Part shown: in pieces, positions 1 through 11,500 of the stretch | Layout of the letters: the number at the start of each line of letters is the position of its first letter | Numbering within the stretch: position 1 is the stretch's first letter | DNA from: Selaginella moellendorffii | Taxonomy: Eukaryota > Streptophyta > Lycopodiopsida > Selaginellales > Selaginellaceae | NCBI RefSeq assembly: GCF_000143415.4 | Contig: NW_003314284.1 | Location: forward strand, 854,825-918,824 | DNA length: 64,000 nucleotides | Reading direction: 5' to 3' | Position numbers and translations under genes: made by a program | The notes under the pieces: generated by a model | Seen by the model: only the letters and a program-made list of their open reading frames with translations | What the model was told of the DNA's origin: nothing | Databases searched by the model: none

Positions 1-335
1 AGCTTCAGTAGCGCAGCTAGAATTGTATTCCAGGACACAAGATTCTTCTCCGGCATGCTCAAGAGGGTCTGTAAAGATTCTTCAAGATGCCCATTTACGG
101 CATATGCCGAAGCCATGATATTCCACGAGAAGAGGTTTGGATGCTCGATACCGTGGAATGTCTGGCAAGCATCTTCGAGGCATCTGACACGGCCGTACAT
201 TTGGACTGTTAGATTTGCAAGGAATGTGTCACCTCGTACAGGACTGGTCTCGAGTTCTCTGTGAACTTCCCTGGCTTGAACTGGGGTTCTGGCATTTCGT
301 AGACGAGATGCGAATTCGAGCTGGAGTTCTTGCAT
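1..335 (-). CDS. PPR protein, N-terminal part (runs off left edge)
   Basis: Reading the minus strand from an ATG at 335-333 gives an open frame to the window edge with no stop, about 111 residues. A TGA lies two codons upstream in the same frame, so this ATG is the likely start. The protein opens with a short leader, then has pentatricopeptide signatures: a segment with NLTVQMYGR, the motif NLFSWNIMASAYAVNGHLEE, then LLSMPEKNLVSWNTILAA. These match the 31-residue S-type repeats of the neighbouring gene at 377. PPR proteins bind organellar RNA in plastids or mitochondria and guide editing or processing; the target here cannot be known. It is head-to-head with the 377 gene and probably a paralogue. 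The C-terminal class (E or DYW) lies outside the window. Confidence 0.8.
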   Translation of the reverse strand, partial: MQELQLEFASRLRNARTPVQAREVHRELETSPVRGDTFLANLTVQMYGRVRCLEDACQTFHGIEHPNLFSWNIMASAYAVNGHLEESLQTLLSMPEKNLVSWNTILAALLK

Positions 336-376
336 TACTCACTAATAAACTCCCAATTTAATCTCGTGACATAGAG
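336..376. promoter_or_regulatory. 41-bp spacer between divergent PPR start codons
   Basis: Only 41 bp, AT-rich, separate the two start codons (335 on minus, 377 on plus). No clear TATA box is visible. Either transcription starts inside the opposite reading frame, or the 5' leaders overlap. This is inference from spacing alone. Confidence 0.4.
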
Positions 377-2287
377 ATGCAATGCAGCCAACAAGATCCA
401 AATCACTCCATCTACACAGACTACTTTGCGACACTCCTCCGGGCCTGTGGGAGAAGCAAAGATCTCGCGCATGCAAGACGCATCCACGACCGGCTGGCGC
501 AAAATGGAGAGATTACAGATACCTACATTGCCAACTTGGTTATCGAGATGTACGGCAAATGCCAGAGCCTGTGCGATGCGCGTTCCGTGTTTGATTCCCT
601 GGAATCCCCCAATGTATTCTCGTGGAACATTATCATTGCAGCATATGCCCATAATGGGAATCTTGAGGAGGCTAAGGCGATGTTTGATCGAACGCCCGAG
701 CCAAACGTTGTGTCGTGGACGACGATGCTCCAGGCATATGCCAAAACCGGGCACCTTGAGGAGGCAAAGTTATTCTTTGTCTCTATGCCAGAAACAAATG
801 CAGTGACGTGGACGACTATGATCAGCCTGTACGTGCGGTCTGGATTGCTGGATGACGCAAAACACATTTTTGATTCCATGCCCGCGAAAGATTCCATCTC
901 GTCAACCGCTCTTATGCAGGCATATTCCCAAAGAGGTTATCTTGAGGGAGCAAAGCAAGTTTTTGATTCCATGCCGAGCCACGACGTGGTTGCCTACACA
1001 GCTTTGCTACAAGTCTATGCGGATTTAGGGTTTGTTGAAATGGCAAAGCATGTGTTTGATTCTATGCCGTCTCGCAATGTGGTTTCCTGGAACGCCATGA
1101 TGCGAGCATATGCCGAAACCGGGCATCTGGATCGAACACTCAACCTCTTTCTGAAAATGCCCGAGCGGAATGTTATTTCCCACACAACAATGCTCACGGC
1201 ATATTCGGAAAACGGCTACGTGGAAGAGTCGCACAGGGTCTTTGCCGGGATGCCCGAGTACGACATGGTCTCGTGCAATGCGCTCATCCAAGCCTACAAC
1301 GAAGCTGGAGACGCATATACCGCGGATCTTCTCTTTGAGGCCCTGCCGTTTAGAGACACGGCATCTTGCAGCGTCATGATCGCCGCATATTCCCGCTCAG
1401 GGCATATTCACCGGGCCAAGGATGTGTTTGATTCCATGCCGGGGTGGAACATCCTGGCGGTAAATGCCATGATCGCAGCATATACCCAAAGCCGAAGCCT
1501 TGAATATGCCAAGAATCTCTTCGACAACATGCCCGAGCACGATGCCGTGGCGTGCACGAGCCTCATGACAGCATATTCCCATGCCGGGCATATCCAAGGC
1601 GCAAGGCTGGTGTTTGATGCCATGGCCGACGAGAACCGCAGCTTGGTCACCTGGAATGCCATGGCTGCGGCATATGCCCAGAATCTAGAGCTGGAGAGAG
1701 CGATCGCCCTCTTTTGTGAGATGCCTGAGAGGAGCGTCGTGTCGTGGACGAGCATGATCTACATCTTTGCATCGAGCATGCGTCTGGATCTCGCGATCAA
1801 GCTATTCGATCGGATGCCCAAGCACAATGTGGTCGCATGGAACTCGATCGTCCAGGCATTCTCGGCGTTTGGAGATGGGTTCCAAGCGCTCGCCCTCTTC
1901 CGGATGATGGTGCTTGAGGGGTTTGATCCAGACGAGATCACCTTCACGAATGCGCTGGTGGCTTGCAACCACATTGGCCTCGTCGAATTGGGGCTGGCGT
2001 TCTTCCTTCTCATGAGAGATTTCGGTGTCTCGCCCCAGAGGGAGCACTACTGCTGCCTGGTGGACGTCCTGGGGCGATCTGGAGAGCTCCAAGATGCCGA
2101 GGATTTGCTAGCGAGCATGCCATTCGAGCCGGACAAGATGGCGTGGGGGGCATTCCTTGGGGGCTGTAAGATCCACAAGGAGATCAAGGCAGCCACAAGA
2201 GCAATGCCCAGGGCGATGGAAATTGGGAGCTCCACAAACTCTGGAGCGCCATGCGTTCTTCTTTCCAGCATTCTTCCAACGAGCTAA
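377..2287 (+). CDS. PLS/S-class pentatricopeptide repeat protein with partial E domain
   Basis: Intronless frame of 636 residues. After about 40 residues come some 16 PPR motifs, nearly all 31-residue S-type units of the form VVSWxxMxxAYxxxGxLExAxxxFDxMPxxN; the last two are 33-35 residues (DGFQALALFRMM, then ELGLAFFLLM). The C terminus reads REHYCCLVDVLGRSGELQDA then KMAWGAFLGGCKIHKE, the start of an E1 domain, and stops at CVLLSSILPTS, near where family members continue with a YVLLSNIY-like motif. No DYW deaminase domain is present. Such proteins bind single-stranded RNA in plastids or mitochondria and specify C-to-U editing sites, recruiting a deaminase in trans when DYW is lacking. A phrase equivalent to VFDSMP recurs at DNA level near 868, 961, 1053 and 1430, so the array grew by duplication. 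The abrupt end could be natural or a late frameshift. Confidence 0.93.
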   Translation: MQCSQQDPNHSIYTDYFATLLRACGRSKDLAHARRIHDRLAQNGEITDTYIANLVIEMYGKCQSLCDARSVFDSLESPNVFSWNIIIAAYAHNGNLEEAKAMFDRTPEPNVVSWTTMLQAYAKTGHLEEAKLFFVSMPETNAVTWTTMISLYVRSGLLDDAKHIFDSMPAKDSISSTALMQAYSQRGYLEGAKQVFDSMPSHDVVAYTALLQVYADLGFVEMAKHVFDSMPSRNVVSWNAMMRAYAETGHLDRTLNLFLKMPERNVISHTTMLTAYSENGYVEESHRVFAGMPEYDMVSCNALIQAYNEAGDAYTADLLFEALPFRDTASCSVMIAAYSRSGHIHRAKDVFDSMPGWNILAVNAMIAAYTQSRSLEYAKNLFDNMPEHDAVACTSLMTAYSHAGHIQGARLVFDAMADENRSLVTWNAMAAAYAQNLELERAIALFCEMPERSVVSWTSMIYIFASSMRLDLAIKLFDRMPKHNVVAWNSIVQAFSAFGDGFQALALFRMMVLEGFDPDEITFTNALVACNHIGLVELGLAFFLLMRDFGVSPQREHYCCLVDVLGRSGELQDAEDLLASMPFEPDKMAWGAFLGGCKIHKEIKAATRAMPRAMEIGSSTNSGAPCVLLSSILPTS

Positions 2288-2352
2288 AACGAGAGCCCAG
2301 GGTTTAAGGATTGGGGTTCTTGAGAGCTCAGGGTTTAAGAATTAGGGTTCTT

Positions 2353-3488
2353 ATGGCGATCGTGGGGGAAAAGGGGGCGATGCGGCAGTGGTCGAGGTCC
2401 CAGCGCCAATGCGGGAGGCGGATCGCGCTGGTGCCGACGATGGGATTCCTACACGAAGGTCATCTGTCGCTGGTGTCCGAGGCGAAGCAGCGAGCGGAGA
2501 AAGTGGTGGTGTCGATTTATGTGAATCCCGGGCAATTCGCTCCCGGGGAAGATCTGGATGTTTATCCCCGCGATTTCGATGGCGATGTCGAAAAGCTCAA
2601 GGTCCGTCTCAAGAATTATCGCTTCTCTCTCGCATTTTCTTTTCCTTTTCTTTTTGGAGCAGCCACTTGGCGTGGACATCATTTTCAATCCACGCGACTT
2701 GTATGTCCGAGACTCACCCGAGAAGAATGGCGCCGGCCACGAGACTTGGATCCGGGTGGAAAACTTGGAAAAGCCTCTTTGCGGTGGAAGCCGTCCATTG
2801 TTCTTCAGGGGTGTTGCTACCGTGGTGTCAAAGCTTCTCAACATTGTGGAGCCGGACGTGGTCGTGTTTGGCAAGAAGGATTACCAGCAATGGCGAGTCT
2901 TGTCTCGCATGGTAAGCTCCATCGTTTTCTTCTCTTCCATTTCTTTCTTTCTTTCTTGGTCTTTTCGATTCAAACAGGCTGACGAATCTCTTACCTTAGC
3001 TTAGGTGAGGGATTTAGACTTTGGAGTGGAGGTGGTCGGCTGCAAGCTCGTAAGAGAAGCCGATGGCCTTGCAATGAGCTCCCGGAATGTGAGACTCACT
3101 GCCACCGAAAGAAAAAATGTAAGTCCTACATTTGTTTCATTTCTAGTTATTTGTCTCCTGAGTTCCAGTCTCTTTCTTTGGCTCAGGCTTTGGCGATCTT
3201 TCATTCGCTCAAGAGGGCTGAGGAGCTCGTGAGATCCGGCGAGACGGATTCCAGTGTTCTCATAGAACAGGCAGTGAGTGCCATCAGCCATGCCGGTGGA
3301 AGAGTGGATTATGCAAGCGTAAGATTTATTTGCTCGGCTACTTAGTTCTCTAACGCTTTTGTGTTTAGATTGTCGACCAAGAAACACTGCAGAGTGTCGA
3401 TAAAGTGGCGAGCCCATCAGTGTTTGCAATTGCTGCGTGGTTTGGTAGTGTTCGTCTCTTAGACAATGTTGAGCTTCCTAATAGCTAA
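2353..3488 (+). CDS. PANC: Pantothenate synthetase (pantoate-beta-alanine ligase)
   Basis: Five exons with GT-AG junctions join in phase: 2353-2601, 2663-2911, 3005-3118, 3187-3318, 3369-3488, giving 287 residues. It catalyses the ATP-dependent joining of pantoate and beta-alanine to pantothenate, the precursor of coenzyme A; plant forms are cytosolic and no targeting peptide is seen. Visible motifs: [17 protein letters not shown] with the nucleotidyl-transferase HxGH signature near residue 36; [40 protein letters not shown] and FGKKDYQQW; and [10 protein letters not shown], the KMSKS-like loop. The C terminus ([18 protein letters not shown]) matches plant PANC ends. The first ATG is used; upstream sequence holds short direct repeats of GGTTTAAG. 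Introns are 61, 93, 68 and 50 nt. All key motifs are intact, so it looks functional. Confidence 0.95.
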
Positions 3489-3712
3489 GCTATTATGTTC
3501 TTCATCTTGATTGCCAGGAAGAACATCTTTAGAAGTTGTCCACATTGCGGACCTATTTTTCAGAATCCAAAGTCAAATAACGGGGCCTCGGAAGTTTCTA
3601 AACGATCACTTGCAGACTTTGCTTTTATCTACAATCTTCATGCCGAAGGCTATAAATTGCTGTGCAATGCCCTTGAAATTTGTGTGGATTCAATCGTCTT
3701 CACAGATCCTCT
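3489..3712 (+). other. PANC 3' flank
   Basis: About 220 bp after the PANC stop with no recognisable coding motif. It probably holds the PANC 3' untranslated region and the start of the OPR pseudogene flank. Confidence 0.4.
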
Positions 3713-4318
3713 CAGCTGGGCGATATCCATCTCAATCACAGGTACAAAGCACCATATTCTTTTCATTCGTTCATTCGAACTCTTTTCTTCGTTTTTTTTC
3801 AGAGTCGTGCCACTTACAAGACGTCGATCGTATAATTACCTGCCACAGCCGCAAGCTGCGGTGTATCGAGGGGGATTGCTCATTGCCGAAGCTACTGCAG
3901 TCTCTACCTCTGGATTGGGGTACGTGGATTTGTTTTCTTTCTTTCTTGTCTCTTTTCTACTGGAATGATGACATTTTGATTTCTGGCTCGTGTAGATGTC
4001 CAAGCACCCCGGGATATGGTCTGACCCATTGTCAGGTGCATGACTCCTTCAAATCTGGCATGTTGTTTCTCACACATGTAAGTTTTACCTCCCTTCTCAT
4101 CTTTTTTCTTTTCTTTTTGATGGATTTTCTCTTTGCGAAGCTTACCAGCCTCACCAAAGCGCTCCAATTTCATCCACCAGCAAGCAGGCTTCTGGGAAGG
4201 TTCTACTTCCAAGAAACCGACCTCTGCACTCCACGGTACCTTGGAAACTCCCAGTCTAGTGGAAGACTTTTTAATCGCTGCACAAAATGCCATTCGTGCA
4301 GGAAAACACGAGATTAAA
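3713..4318 (+). pseudogene. 12-oxophytodienoate reductase-like (Old Yellow Enzyme) pseudogene
   Basis: Broken similarity to plant OPR flavoenzymes, which reduce 12-oxophytodienoic acid and related enones with FMN and NADPH. Segment 1 (3713-3741) reads QLGDIHLNHR up to a GT donor; after a 61-nt intron segment 2 (from 3803) reads VVPLTRRRSYNYLPQPQAA, then RGGLLIAEATAVSTSGLG. Relative to the family, two residues are missing before PLTR and about eight between AAVY and RGGLL. Near 4000-4060 the pieces PSTPG, then GIWSDPLSGA, a stop and LLQIWHV lie in different frames, with about 17 family residues missing. Near 4150-4310 APISSTSKQ and then TLETPSLVEDFLIAAQNAIRAG continue in other frames. The FMN-barrel remainder with the catalytic residues is absent. 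It is a decayed 5' fragment beside PANC. Confidence 0.75.
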
Positions 4319-4339
4319 TCTCATGAAACTCTGAATTGA

Positions 4340-7139
4340 TTCACAGCGTCAGGTTGATGTTTGAACGGTTGTTTTTCTGCTTGGCAGTGCTGGAAATGTG
4401 ATTACGTATGGTTTTAACACTGCAAGTGGTTTATCTGCAAGAAAGAGCATTCACCTACATATGGTGCTCAACTTTCATATTAGTGAGTTTGTCCCATCTT
4501 ATTTGAGATGGATCATCCAAAGCGGAAGATTATGCAAGATACGTTGGGACAAGTTTATTATGCAGCAAATTTCTGAACAACTGAAGCAAAATATCTAAAT
4601 AGTAAAAAGATGTTTTGCTGGAAAGTTCATCCCTGTAGGACAAGTCTAAAGCTTTTTTAAATTTTAAGTTAATTACATTCTTTAATTGGAAAGGTTTTCC
4701 TTTCATGTTACATATTGAGATTTAAGAGAGCATAATTGTCATGTTTATCTTGTTTTATAACAACTTTAAAAACATAATCCTTTTGCAAAATTAAAAAATA
4801 TTTTTTTTATAGTTTTTAGGTTATGTATCATTTCTAATACAACCCTACCAATAATATCTGGTATTTATTTTGCATTATGAATTTCTATTAAAATTGTATT
4901 CGATATTTCTCCAAATTTTTTATACAGCTTATCATAAAATACCCTTTTTATTTAGTTTTCTATTTTTTAAAGGGTTTTCTAGGTTTTGAAGTACATCAAA
5001 TTTTTTATCACTCTCTCAAGTTATTAATTGAATAATTTATACCATTGATCAAATTACTCAATAAATTTGTGAATCCATTTCTTTATGTATTACTTCAATT
5101 CAACATTGTAATTATTGATTTCTTTAGTTTTGGAGTAAAGATATACTCACTATATGTACTATATAGTGAAGTGTAATTGAATGTTATCAAAGTTTATCAT
5201 AAAAATCCTAGCCTTAGCAAAACACTTAGATTAACTATTTTAGTAGTTTCAAATACATTCATGTAATACATTTTAGTAGATAAAAATTCTTTAATTCTTC
5301 ATCTAGTTTTTTTTAATTACTTTATTTTGTCTTCTTTAATTAATTCCTATTGCTTCAAGATTTTGAAATTTATATTTATAGATTTTCTTACTAATCTTTT
5401 ACTTTCTTAAAGATTTAAGATAATTTTGTTGTGGTTGACCATTTTTCTAAAATAACACATTTCTTGCTACTGAAAGATAATTGATAAAAGAGTAACTAAG
5501 TGAACTTGTTTTAGATATTTTTTTAATCATCATACTTAAAAGTTTAATTCTCATTTTACTCATACTTTTAAAGAATTTAATTGATGATATCCACATTTAT
5601 ACAATATTTAAATTGCCATTCAAAACTTATAATTAAAGGCAATGAGAAAAGAGGATGATACATTTGTCATCTTTGTATATTTATTAAAGTTTTATAAATA
5701 ATAATGTCAAACTTTTATTCATAAAATTTAAACTCAAGACATATTTATAGGCATTTAATGTATACCTACATTATATTCCTAGATTAGTTTGAGATTTGAC
5801 TTTTATTTAACTTTTCTAAAACTAAAATTTCTATTAACTTTATATTCAAAGTGTTAAAATGATATCATTTTTATTTTTTTATTTTTTTCCTCAATAGTTT
5901 TTGTCATTTTCTTTTCTCTTAACAATAAATTCATAATGTTAAAGATGAGTACTTGTCATGTAAACTACTTTACATTTTTCTTGGTCATCCAAATAAGCAA
6001 AGAAAGTCTACATATATGATATCAACTCATTTTGTATGATTATATCAATTAACGCACTAATATGCTCCTCCTCAGTTTACAACTCCCTCATATAACTTAA
6101 CCAAGGATAAAAGAGATAACCATTCCCTTTACATACCCAATTAACCTTTTTATGTTGAAACTCTAGATTATTTCATGATGCTAGTGTTCGGTCAGTGCAA
6201 TTGGTGTTAGCCTAGTCATAAAAACTATCTCCAATTTGGTTAAAGTGTAAACTTCCTTAACATATTCTAGATCTTATCAAAGCAAAGATGTTAACAAGTT
6301 AATAGCATGAGCCTCCTTGGACTTAATTGATTTAAAGCCATCAAGTTCTACAACCTTTCCCTTAAGGTCACGAACATATATGTACGACTCCACAAAATTT
6401 TTCTTTTATAGCTCTCCCAACACTAGTATGATCCAGGAAATGTTGAAGAGGCATATCAAATTAGGTGCAAGGTTAGTCAATATGTTTAACTTCAAGTGTG
6501 CAAGTTGAGTACAGATTGTTTTCCCTAGTTTGAAGGACCCTTTGTCAAGACATAGAGCCAAAAGAAAAACCTTCAGACACATATGATAGGATATATGGCA
6601 GCCTATCAAATATCCACACCACCTTGTCTTGCAACTCTTTTTGAGGTTTTGATTGCCACTCCTTATATGCCACATAACTTCTTGTAACCATTTCACTTCT
6701 ACTAAAAATACTGAATATTCTTCTTCTATCAGGTACATAATATTATCTAGCCTTTTCTTTCTTATAGATGTACTAACCTTAGTGTTCCTTGATGTCCTTA
6801 CTAGTAACATTCTAAATAGGTAACACATGATTGATTCAAATATAGAGATGTTCTAAAATAGTATCAAAGGATCCTCTATTTGCTTCTACCATTGATCATG
6901 CATATCCAAAAAATGATTGATCAAAAGCAAAATCTTTATATAGTAATGATCTAGTTCTCCATAAATAAAAACTCTATTTAATGCCTCTAGCTTGGCATAA
7001 ACCCATAGGGCCACTAGTATCTTCAAACTTTTAGGAATGGTCTCCAAAGGTGAAGTTGAGGGAAGATCTTGTGTAGTAATATAAGTCTCATATAATTTTT
7101 CTTGGATAATGACTCAAATTTCTTGTGGCAAGTAAACAT
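4340..7139. other. AT-rich intergenic DNA with weak retroelement debris
   Basis: Roughly 2.8 kb of strongly AT-rich DNA. 4600-6100 shows nothing coding. At 6406-6828 on the minus strand a 140-codon frame without a known domain overlaps another frame reading KEWQSKPQKELQDKVVWIF, which resembles retrotransposon Gag helices. I regard it as old retroelement debris. The chromovirus insertion site lies at its right end. Confidence 0.45.
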
Positions 7140-7144
7140 CCCAC

Positions 7145-7466
7145 TGTTAGGAATCCCCCAATTCTTGCCACATTCTTGACTCTCGAGATACTTCCCTATT
7201 CCTGACTTTCTAATTTCCTATACGATTCCTGAGTCTTGAGCCACATTCCTGATGATGATATGGCACCTCCTCAACCTCAACTATATTTAAGCCGTCCTTG
7301 ATCCAAGAGTGGTGGAGCTTCATCAACCTATAGTATATATAGGTTAACGTTGTTCCATTTCTCCACAATTTGAATCAACGCCAGTTTAAGGTTTTTTCTT
7401 CGTTTCCACTAGTTTTTCTCTTTGTCTTCTGCATTTCCAGTCTTGATCTTGTTGGGGGTCTTGACA
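7145..7466 (+). repeat. 5' LTR of chromovirus
   Basis: 322 bp, TG...CA ends. It contains a TATATTTAAG box and ATAGTATATATAGG, the likely promoter region. Compared with the 3' LTR it lacks a block of about 40 bp after GACTCTCG and differs by scattered, mainly transition, changes, so the insertion is not recent. Confidence 0.92.
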
Positions 7467-7562
7467 GTTTGATTCAGATTGTGGTCTTTTCGTTTTTGTT
7501 TTAGCTCGTTTTGATTGTTTGACTGCCTTTGCCTTTTTCCCCCTTTTCATTCTTCTTTGCCG

Positions 7563-8534
7563 ATGGAGTCTCCAAGCCATCCTGATTTCTTTGCCAAAGT
7601 CCTTGCAAAAATCCAGTCTGAGAATACCGAGCTAAAGGTGACCCTTCTTCGCATGTAGCAGGAGCTTTCTTCACTTTCGGCTCAAGGATCAAGCAAAGTT
7701 CCTAAACCAAAGGTGAGTTTCTTGGCGAAATTTTTAGGCAAGCATTTGGAGCTTTGCGGATTCCTGAACCAAATGGAGCTGATCTTTGCACTTTAACATC
7801 GGCAGTACCCCACTCCTGAGTCTCAAATCGGCGCGATCGGGACATTGCTCGAAGGTGCAACTTTGTCATGGTTTTCTCCTCTCTTGGAGAAGAATATGAA
7901 AGGGGTCGTGGTTCCGGAGTTGATGGATCTTCAGTTATTCAAAGAGAAGCTCGAAGCATGTTTTGGCGAGACGGATCGGGCTCGAGCTGCCACAACAAAG
8001 ATGAGACGTCTCTCTCAGGGGTCTCGTCCTGCCTCGATCTATGCTGCAAAGTTCCAACTCCTTGCTTTGGACACTTAGTGGGATGAGCGGGCCCTGATTG
8101 ATCAATTTCGTTTCAGCCTCAACAACAGTGTCAAGGATTTATTACTCACCATGGAGGATCCCATGGACCTATCGGACGCCATCAACAAAGCTTTTCAATG
8201 CGACAATCATCTCTTTGAACGTCATCAGGAAAGTCGCCGCACCGCCGTTTTCCCGTCCCAGACTCAGGAATCCCAACTTGAGTCTTCGGGGCATACTCCT
8301 GAACCTACTACTCCAGTCCCGATGGATATTTCTGGTACTCCCCAACTCATCAGAGGGAAGTTGAGTCCTGCTGAGAAGCAATGTCGAATATCTCATAATC
8401 TTTACCTCTATTGTGCTGATCCTAATCACAAAGCAGCTGTGTGTCCCAAGAAGCCTCCCCGACTGCTCGAGTTCACTCTGCCTCAAGGTCCACCTCTATT
8501 GCAGTCGGGAAACAACCTTGTCCAAATAGAGTAG
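7563..8534 (+). pseudogene. Chromovirus gag
   Basis: One frame runs from ATG 7563 to 8534 (about 323 codons) with internal stops at 7656 (TAG), 7794 (TAA) and 8076 (TAG). Typical Gag content includes GATLSWFSPLLEKN, ACFGETDRARAATTKMRRL and DPMDLSDAINKAF. Near 8400-8455 a zinc-knuckle remnant reads LYLYCADPNHKAAVCPKK: the H and last two C remain, but one expected cysteine is tyrosine. Gag would assemble particles and bind element RNA. The internal stops make it non-functional unless suppressed. Confidence 0.85.
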
Positions 8535-8559
8535 GAGCCGTTTGTTTAGACTCCCCAAA

Positions 8560-11500
8560 TAAAAATCACTTTTCTTCTTTATCAAGCTCCTCACCACCTT
8601 TCATCAAAGCCACCACCAATTCCCGCAACTTCTGCATCCCATGTCTCCTTTTTTTCACCGGACAATCAGGACTTAAGGCTCTGGCGCTATTGGACTCGGG
8701 TGCAACTTCCTGCTTCATAGACACGGACTTTGCTGCCTGACATCACATTTGTCTTTCTCCTACTATACGGGATCTGAGGGTTGAAGGCATCGGTGGGCAT
8801 TTTATGTCTCCATCTTCTAGACTTAGGGAAATGTTGCCTGTTCGAGTACAATCGAATCCACTGTCACTGATATCGCCTTTAACATCATCAATAGCAAGTC
8901 CTCTTCTATGGTGCTCGACCTCCTTGGTTCCAACTACACCAACCTCAGATCTGTTGGAGGGAGTTACAGCTCGTCTCTCCCACGTCACCATCTTCCACGG
9001 CTTCCCTTGCTGCTCATCGAGTCCAAATCAGGAAAAGTTCCCTAAACTCAAATTGGGGTTTTGTTCTTGACTCTATGAAGTTTTCACCCTCTTCTTTTTC
9101 CTCTCTTCCATTTGACACTGGACAGTATCCTCATCTCATCATTCCATTTAGTCATATGCCTCCTTCTATCTCCACAATCACTATGAAAGAACTCATTCAT
9201 GAAGAACCTATTTTCCTTTTTGCTTTGCATGTTTCTCCTATCAGTCTTCCTGAGAAGTATCATGATTTTGAGGATGTGTTTGACAAAAAAAAAGCTAGTG
9301 TACTGCCTATTCATCGGCCTTATGACTATCCCATTGATTTACAGGAAGGAGCATCACCTCCGTGGGGGCCTATCTACGGGTTATCCCCGTCCGAACTTAA
9401 AGCCCTCAAAGAGTACGTGGATGAGAACCTTCCCTCGGGGTACATTCAACATTCGCAGTCCCTGGCTGGAGCGCCTGTCTTCTTTGTCAAGAAGAAGGAT
9501 GGGAGTTTGCGGCTAGTCATCAACTACCGAGGTTTGAACAAGGTGACTATTTGGAACTGTTATTTGCTGCCCTTGATCGGACCTATTGGAACGCCTCGGC
9601 AGTGCCCGCTTCTTCACCAAGATCAACTTCCGTGGAGCATACAACCTGATTCGGATCCGGCTTGGCAATGAATAGAAGACTGCATTCCGAACCTGCTATG
9701 GCCATTTTGAGTACACTGTCATGCCATTTGGCTTGACAAATGCTCCAGCAGTTTTCCAACACATGGTGAACGACGTCTTTCGGGAGTTTCTTGATTAGAT
9801 GGTGATCGTCTACCTCGACGACATCCTCATCTACTCAAAAACTCAGGAGGAGCATGACGAGCATGTGCGAAAGGTGCTGGCGAAGTTGCAGGAACACGGC
9901 CTATACGCGAAGGTTGAGAAATGTTCCTTCGATTAGGAGTCTGTGGAGTTCCTTGGGTACATTGTCACTCCTGAGGGTATCACGATGGATCCTGCCAAAG
10001 TCAAGACTATTCTCGAATGGGAGCCTCCACAATCAATGTCGGATGTTCAGGTTTTCCTTGGCTTCGCCAACTTTTACCGCAAATTCATTGATCACTGCTT
10101 TGATATTGTCCTTCCTCTCACACATCTCACTCACAAGGATGTTCCCATTTCTTGGTCTTCTGCTGCCTAGCAGGCCTTCAACACACTCAAAATGGCCTTT
10201 AGTTCTGCTCCCGTCTTGATCCATGCTAATCTCTCATAACCTTTCTTCATCGAGGCTGACGCCTTCGACTTTGCCATCGGTGCTGTGCTGTCTCAATTCG
10301 GAGCGGATAAGGAATTTCATCTGGTTGCTTTCCATTCTTAGAAATTCCAGCTTGCGGAAATCAATTATGAAATTCACGACAAGGAGCTCCTTGCCATCGT
10401 GGATTCTTTTGGAGAGTGGCGTCGTTTCTTGGAGGGGGCAAGCCATCAAACAACGGTTTGGATGGATCACAAAAATCTCGAGTACTTTGCCACTTCTCGA
10501 GTTTTGAGTTGTCGTTAGGCAAGGTGGGCACAATTCCTGAGTCGGTTTGACTTTGTTACCAAGTACAGACCTAGAAAGCTTCAAGGCCTTCCTGATGCTC
10601 TTTCAAGGCACTTCTATCTCAGTCTTAGGCCTGGTAATCCTGCCTTCGATCAACAGGATCAAATTATCCTCAGTCCTGATCGGCTTCAAGTTATGGCAAT
10701 TTCCTTGGCCCCTCAGGACTCCTCCTTGATGGATGCCATCAGAAACGATCTTCAATTCGACGACCTCGCCAGTGACATTTTTCCCCATCTTCAAGCTGGA
10801 CACCTAGTGACTCCCAACTGCTGGTGATTTGACGAGTTCGAGTTCTTAGATGGCTTGTTGTACCGTGGAGAGCAGCTTTGCGTTCCTGAAGGTGATGCTC
10901 GAAGGTTGGTCCTGATGGCGTGCCACAATAGTCTGACTGCTGGTCACTTCAGCATTGCGAAAACCTATGAGCTGGTTGCACGGGACTTTTGGTGGCCTCA
11001 CATGGATGACTACATCAAAGCTTTTGTTACCTCCTGTGACACTTGCGCCCAGAATAAGGTACCTCGCCACCTTCCTTCAGGTTTGCTTCATCCCTTCTCG
11101 GTCCCTTCAGGTCCTTGGGAATCCATCTCCATGGATTTCTTGAGTGATCTTCTGAGTTCTAGAGGTTTCAAAAGCATTTTAGTTGTGATGGATCGCTTCA
11201 CAAAGATGGCGCACTTCCTGCCATGTACAAAGGGGTTTTCGAGCGAGGACATGGCAAAACTGGTATTTAGGGAAATTTTCCGACTTTGTGGGATTCCTGC
11301 AGATGTGGTTTCGGATCAGGGACCTTAGTTCATCTCTCATTTCTAGCAATGGTTATTGTAGCTACTTGGAATGAAGGCCAACCTCTTTTCGGCATATCAT
11401 CCTCAAACTGATGGACAGTCCGAGCGAACGATTCAAACGTTGGAACAATTCCTGAGGTGCTTCATCAACTATCATCAGGATGATTAGTTCGATATCCTTC

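Noticed and set aside
335-2271. Many antisense frames across the PPR gene
   Set aside because: Repeated PPR codons leave the other strand open periodically; no independent protein signal.
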